Source: Bryobacterales bacterium
Lineage (GTDB): Bacteria > Acidobacteriota > Terriglobia > Bryobacterales > Bryobacteraceae
Assembly: GCA_003164075.1 (NCBI GenBank)
Contig: PLRZ01000413.1
Span: 1 to 6,656, forward strand
Reading direction: 5' to 3'
Length of the DNA stretch: 6,656 nucleotides
Shown in pieces: positions 4,979-6,656 of the stretch. The position numbers and the translations under genes were made by a program. The notes under the pieces were generated by a model that searched no databases, had not been told where the DNA came from, and worked only from the letters and a program-made list of their open reading frames with translations. How positions within the stretch are numbered: the first letter of the stretch is position 1; each line of letters begins with the position of its first letter.

Positions 4979-6411
4979 AGCGCTTGCTGGCAATCTGCGC
5001 GGCTCTGACGGCGGCCGCGGCGGCGACCGCGCCGGAACCGCTTCTGATGGGCTATCTGGGCGGCTCCGGCACAGACGATTGCGACGGCATCGCGCTCGAT
5101 CGCGCGGGCGATATCTACCTCGGCTGCCACTCCGACTCTCCGGACTTCCCGCAACTTCCCGCCAAAGCGGCGCCCACGTCCAACGCCTCCATGGACGCCG
5201 TGGTGGTGAAGATCGCGGCGGGCACGGGCCGCATCGTATGGGCCACGCGCACCGGCGGAAGCGACTGGGATGCCGCGGGCGATCTCGATGTAGCCAGCGA
5301 TGGATCGGTTTATGTCTTGGGGCAGACGCAATCGGTCGATTTCCCGACGACCGCGGATGCGGTCCAGCGCCATTTCGCCGGCCCGCGACGCGATGTCTTC
5401 GTATTGAAACTCGATGCCGCTGGAAAAATCGTCTATTCCACTTTGATCGGCGGCTCGAAAAACGACGAAGCGACCGCGCTGGCTCTGGCGGATGACGGCA
5501 CGGTATATGTGGGTGGAACCACCTCGTCGGACGATTTTCCCGGTACGCGTGTGGGGCAATTTGGCCCTGGTGGGGCGCCGGATGGATTTATCGCGCGATT
5601 GCGGCCCGGCGACCCAAGGAGCCTGCAAACCGTGTTGATCGGAGGCAAAGGTCGGGACCCGATCAGTGGCCTCGCGCTCGACCACGCCGGCAACCTCTTC
5701 GCCGCCGGCTTCACGACTTCCAGCGATTTCCCGGTGAAAAATGCGCTTCAATCGCATTATGGCGGCGAAGGCGACGCGTTCGTCACGAAATGGCGCGTCT
5801 CCGACTGGAGCTTGCTGTTTTCCACGTATGTCGGCGGCTCGAAACTGGACGCCGCGGGCGCTATCGCGCTCGATTCCTCGGGCAATCCGATCATATCCGG
5901 CACTACGGAATCGGATGACTTCGTGACGACTGCGGGAGCCTTTCAGACACAGCTTCGGGGCACTTATGACGCGTTCGTGACCAAGCTGGATCGCGACGGC
6001 GGACGTGTGCTTTGGTCCACGCATTATGGCGGATCGACGAAAAGCCCTCTGGTTTATGACAGCGCGGGTGTGGCTGTCGACGAACAGGGGCGGGTCTGGT
6101 TCGCGGGCATGACCGCCGCTTTCGACCTGCCTGTTCGGAACCCGTTCCAGCCGTCGTATGGTGGCGGCAACCTGGATGGGTTTCTCGCCGCTCTCTCACC
6201 CGATGGTTCCAAGCTCTGCTACGGCACTTACGTGGGCGGAAAAGGCCAAGATCTTATCGAAGGGATCGTCGCCGGCAAAGGCAAAGTGTACGCCTCGGGC
6301 ATTTCGGCCTCGCCGGGGCTCCGACAAGAGGGATGGCAGGTGCAAAAGGGATTCGGCGGCGGCCCGTCCGACGCGATTCTGATAGGGCTGAGCGATGAAG
6401 CGTGCCGTTGA
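4975..6411 (+). CDS. Secreted SBBP-repeat beta-propeller protein
   Basis: This 478-residue exported protein has a signal peptide (MKRLLAICAALTAAAAATA, cleavage probably after residue 19) followed entirely by SBBP-type repeats. Seven repeats of 60-70 residues are seen, starting at about residues 23, 89, 154, 219, 282, 347 and 416. Each has an opening like YSTxxGGS, then D-x-A-x-x-x-AxDxxGxxYVxGxT, a SxDFP turn and a DAFVxKL strand. Together they fit one seven-bladed propeller. The last repeat is the most degenerate (SASPGL replaces the DFP turn). No C-terminal anchor or sorting signal is seen, so the protein is probably periplasmic or released. Mature-chain cysteines occur only at 36, 51, 415 and 477, in the first and last blades. 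SBBP proteins are abundant in Acidobacteriota; their ligands are unknown. The start ATG at 4975 overlaps the slipin stop, so the two are probably translated together. No catalytic motif is recognised. Confidence 0.92.
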   Translation: MKRLLAICAALTAAAAATAPEPLLMGYLGGSGTDDCDGIALDRAGDIYLGCHSDSPDFPQLPAKAAPTSNASMDAVVVKIAAGTGRIVWATRTGGSDWDAAGDLDVASDGSVYVLGQTQSVDFPTTADAVQRHFAGPRRDVFVLKLDAAGKIVYSTLIGGSKNDEATALALADDGTVYVGGTTSSDDFPGTRVGQFGPGGAPDGFIARLRPGDPRSLQTVLIGGKGRDPISGLALDHAGNLFAAGFTTSSDFPVKNALQSHYGGEGDAFVTKWRVSDWSLLFSTYVGGSKLDAAGAIALDSSGNPIISGTTESDDFVTTAGAFQTQLRGTYDAFVTKLDRDGGRVLWSTHYGGSTKSPLVYDSAGVAVDEQGRVWFAGMTAAFDLPVRNPFQPSYGGGNLDGFLAALSPDGSKLCYGTYVGGKGQDLIEGIVAGKGKVYASGISASPGLRQEGWQVQKGFGGGPSDAILIGLSDEACR

Positions 6412-6454
6412 GGACGCTTGGGAGCGGCGGTTTGAGGGAATGATTCCACCTCGA

Positions 6455-6490
6455 TTGGGCGGCGATTCGCACAGCGCGCGGGACGCCCAA
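6455..6490. repeat. Inverted repeat downstream of the propeller gene
   Basis: TTGGGCG (6455-6461) and CGCCCAA (6484-6490) are perfect 7-base complements around a 22-base GC-rich loop. They lie 44 bases after the propeller stop. No T-run follows, so this could be a transcript-end hairpin but is not a convincing intrinsic terminator. Confidence 0.35.
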
Positions 6491-6497
6491 ACGTTGC

Positions 6498-6510
6498 GGC
6501 GTCAGACGCC
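6498..6510. repeat. Short palindrome GGCGTC-A-GACGCC
   Basis: This perfect 6-base dyad with a single central base lies between the convergent propeller and antitoxin genes. The centre is too tight for a good RNA hairpin at full length, so a protein-binding site or chance are both possible. Confidence 0.3.
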
Positions 6511-6573
6511 TTCATCCGCCTCAAATTCCCACAACGGCCTGGTCTCTCGCTCCCCCCTTCCAGGTCGGAGCCA

Positions 6574-6656
6574 TCATGGCTTCTGCGCTTCCATGTAGGT
6601 CCGTAGCACGGCGTTGATCCGCGTCTGATAGCCTTTCTGTCGCCGCAGCCAGCCGA
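6574..6656 (-). CDS. BrnA-type (DUF4415) antitoxin, C-terminal fragment cut by window edge
   Basis: The minus strand reads in from the right edge and ends at TGA (6576-6574). The 26 visible residues start GWLRRQKGYQTRINAVLRTY and end MEAQKP. The pattern W-L-x-x-Q-x-GYQTRIN-A-V-LR-x-Y-M-E-A is the ribbon-helix-helix C-terminus of BrnA/DUF4415 antitoxins. In known pairs BrnA binds DNA and neutralises the ribonuclease toxin BrnT, whose gene lies just upstream of brnA. Here that would be to the right, outside the window. The call rests on a short fragment, although the motif is distinctive. The gene is convergent with the propeller gene. Gene start and toxin cannot be seen. Confidence 0.75.
   Translation of the reverse strand, partial: GWLRRQKGYQTRINAVLRTYMEAQKP

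Noticed and set aside
6395..6598. A 67-residue plus-strand frame after the propeller gene
   Set aside because: It overlaps the propeller end, has no ribosome binding site or recognisable domain, and runs over the antisense of the BrnA-like gene.

Overview
The window is GC-rich bacterial DNA that most resembles a soil Acidobacteriota genome of the Solibacter/Bryobacter kind. This is an inference from gene content: a secreted SBBP beta-propeller, a YtrA-type GntR regulator beside a slipin, a DUF58-SpoIIM-RDD membrane operon, and GC-rich intergenic hairpin repeats. No rRNA, tRNA, CRISPR array or transposase gene is visible.

Left part (1-3231). A short intergenic stretch carries a 10-bp-period direct repeat (5-21) and a GC-rich double-hairpin repeat (91-158). 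A plus-strand operon of three tightly coupled genes follows: DUF58 protein, SpoIIM/DUF95 membrane protein, and RDD membrane protein. The joints are 4-nt overlaps (GTGA, then ATGA). This is the membrane-protein set often found with MoxR ATPases, but no MoxR gene lies inside the window. The DUF58 frame is broken near 568-572, where one base appears to be missing from a CCC run. It is either a sequencing error or a real disabling mutation.

Middle part (3228-3669). A 48-residue two-helix membrane protein of the lmo0937/DUF5670 kind lies on the minus strand. It converges on the RDD gene, and the two genes share one TTAA for their stop codons. A second copy of the double-hairpin repeat (3474-3571) follows in the opposite orientation, then an AT-rich promoter.

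Right part (3670-6411). A second plus-strand operon holds a GntR/YtrA regulator, a slipin (stomatin-like SPFH protein) and a secreted seven-repeat SBBP beta-propeller. The regulator's likely promoter lies so close to its ATG that the mRNA should be leaderless or nearly so. The slipin and propeller genes are joined by short spacing and an ATGA overlap. The layout suggests an autoregulated unit that makes a membrane scaffold and an exported protein together; this is inference.

Right edge (6412-6656). About 160 bases without a gene hold several small inverted repeats. The last 80 bases encode, on the minus strand, the C-terminal end of a BrnA-type (DUF4415) antitoxin. Its 5' part, and probably a BrnT toxin gene, lie beyond the window.
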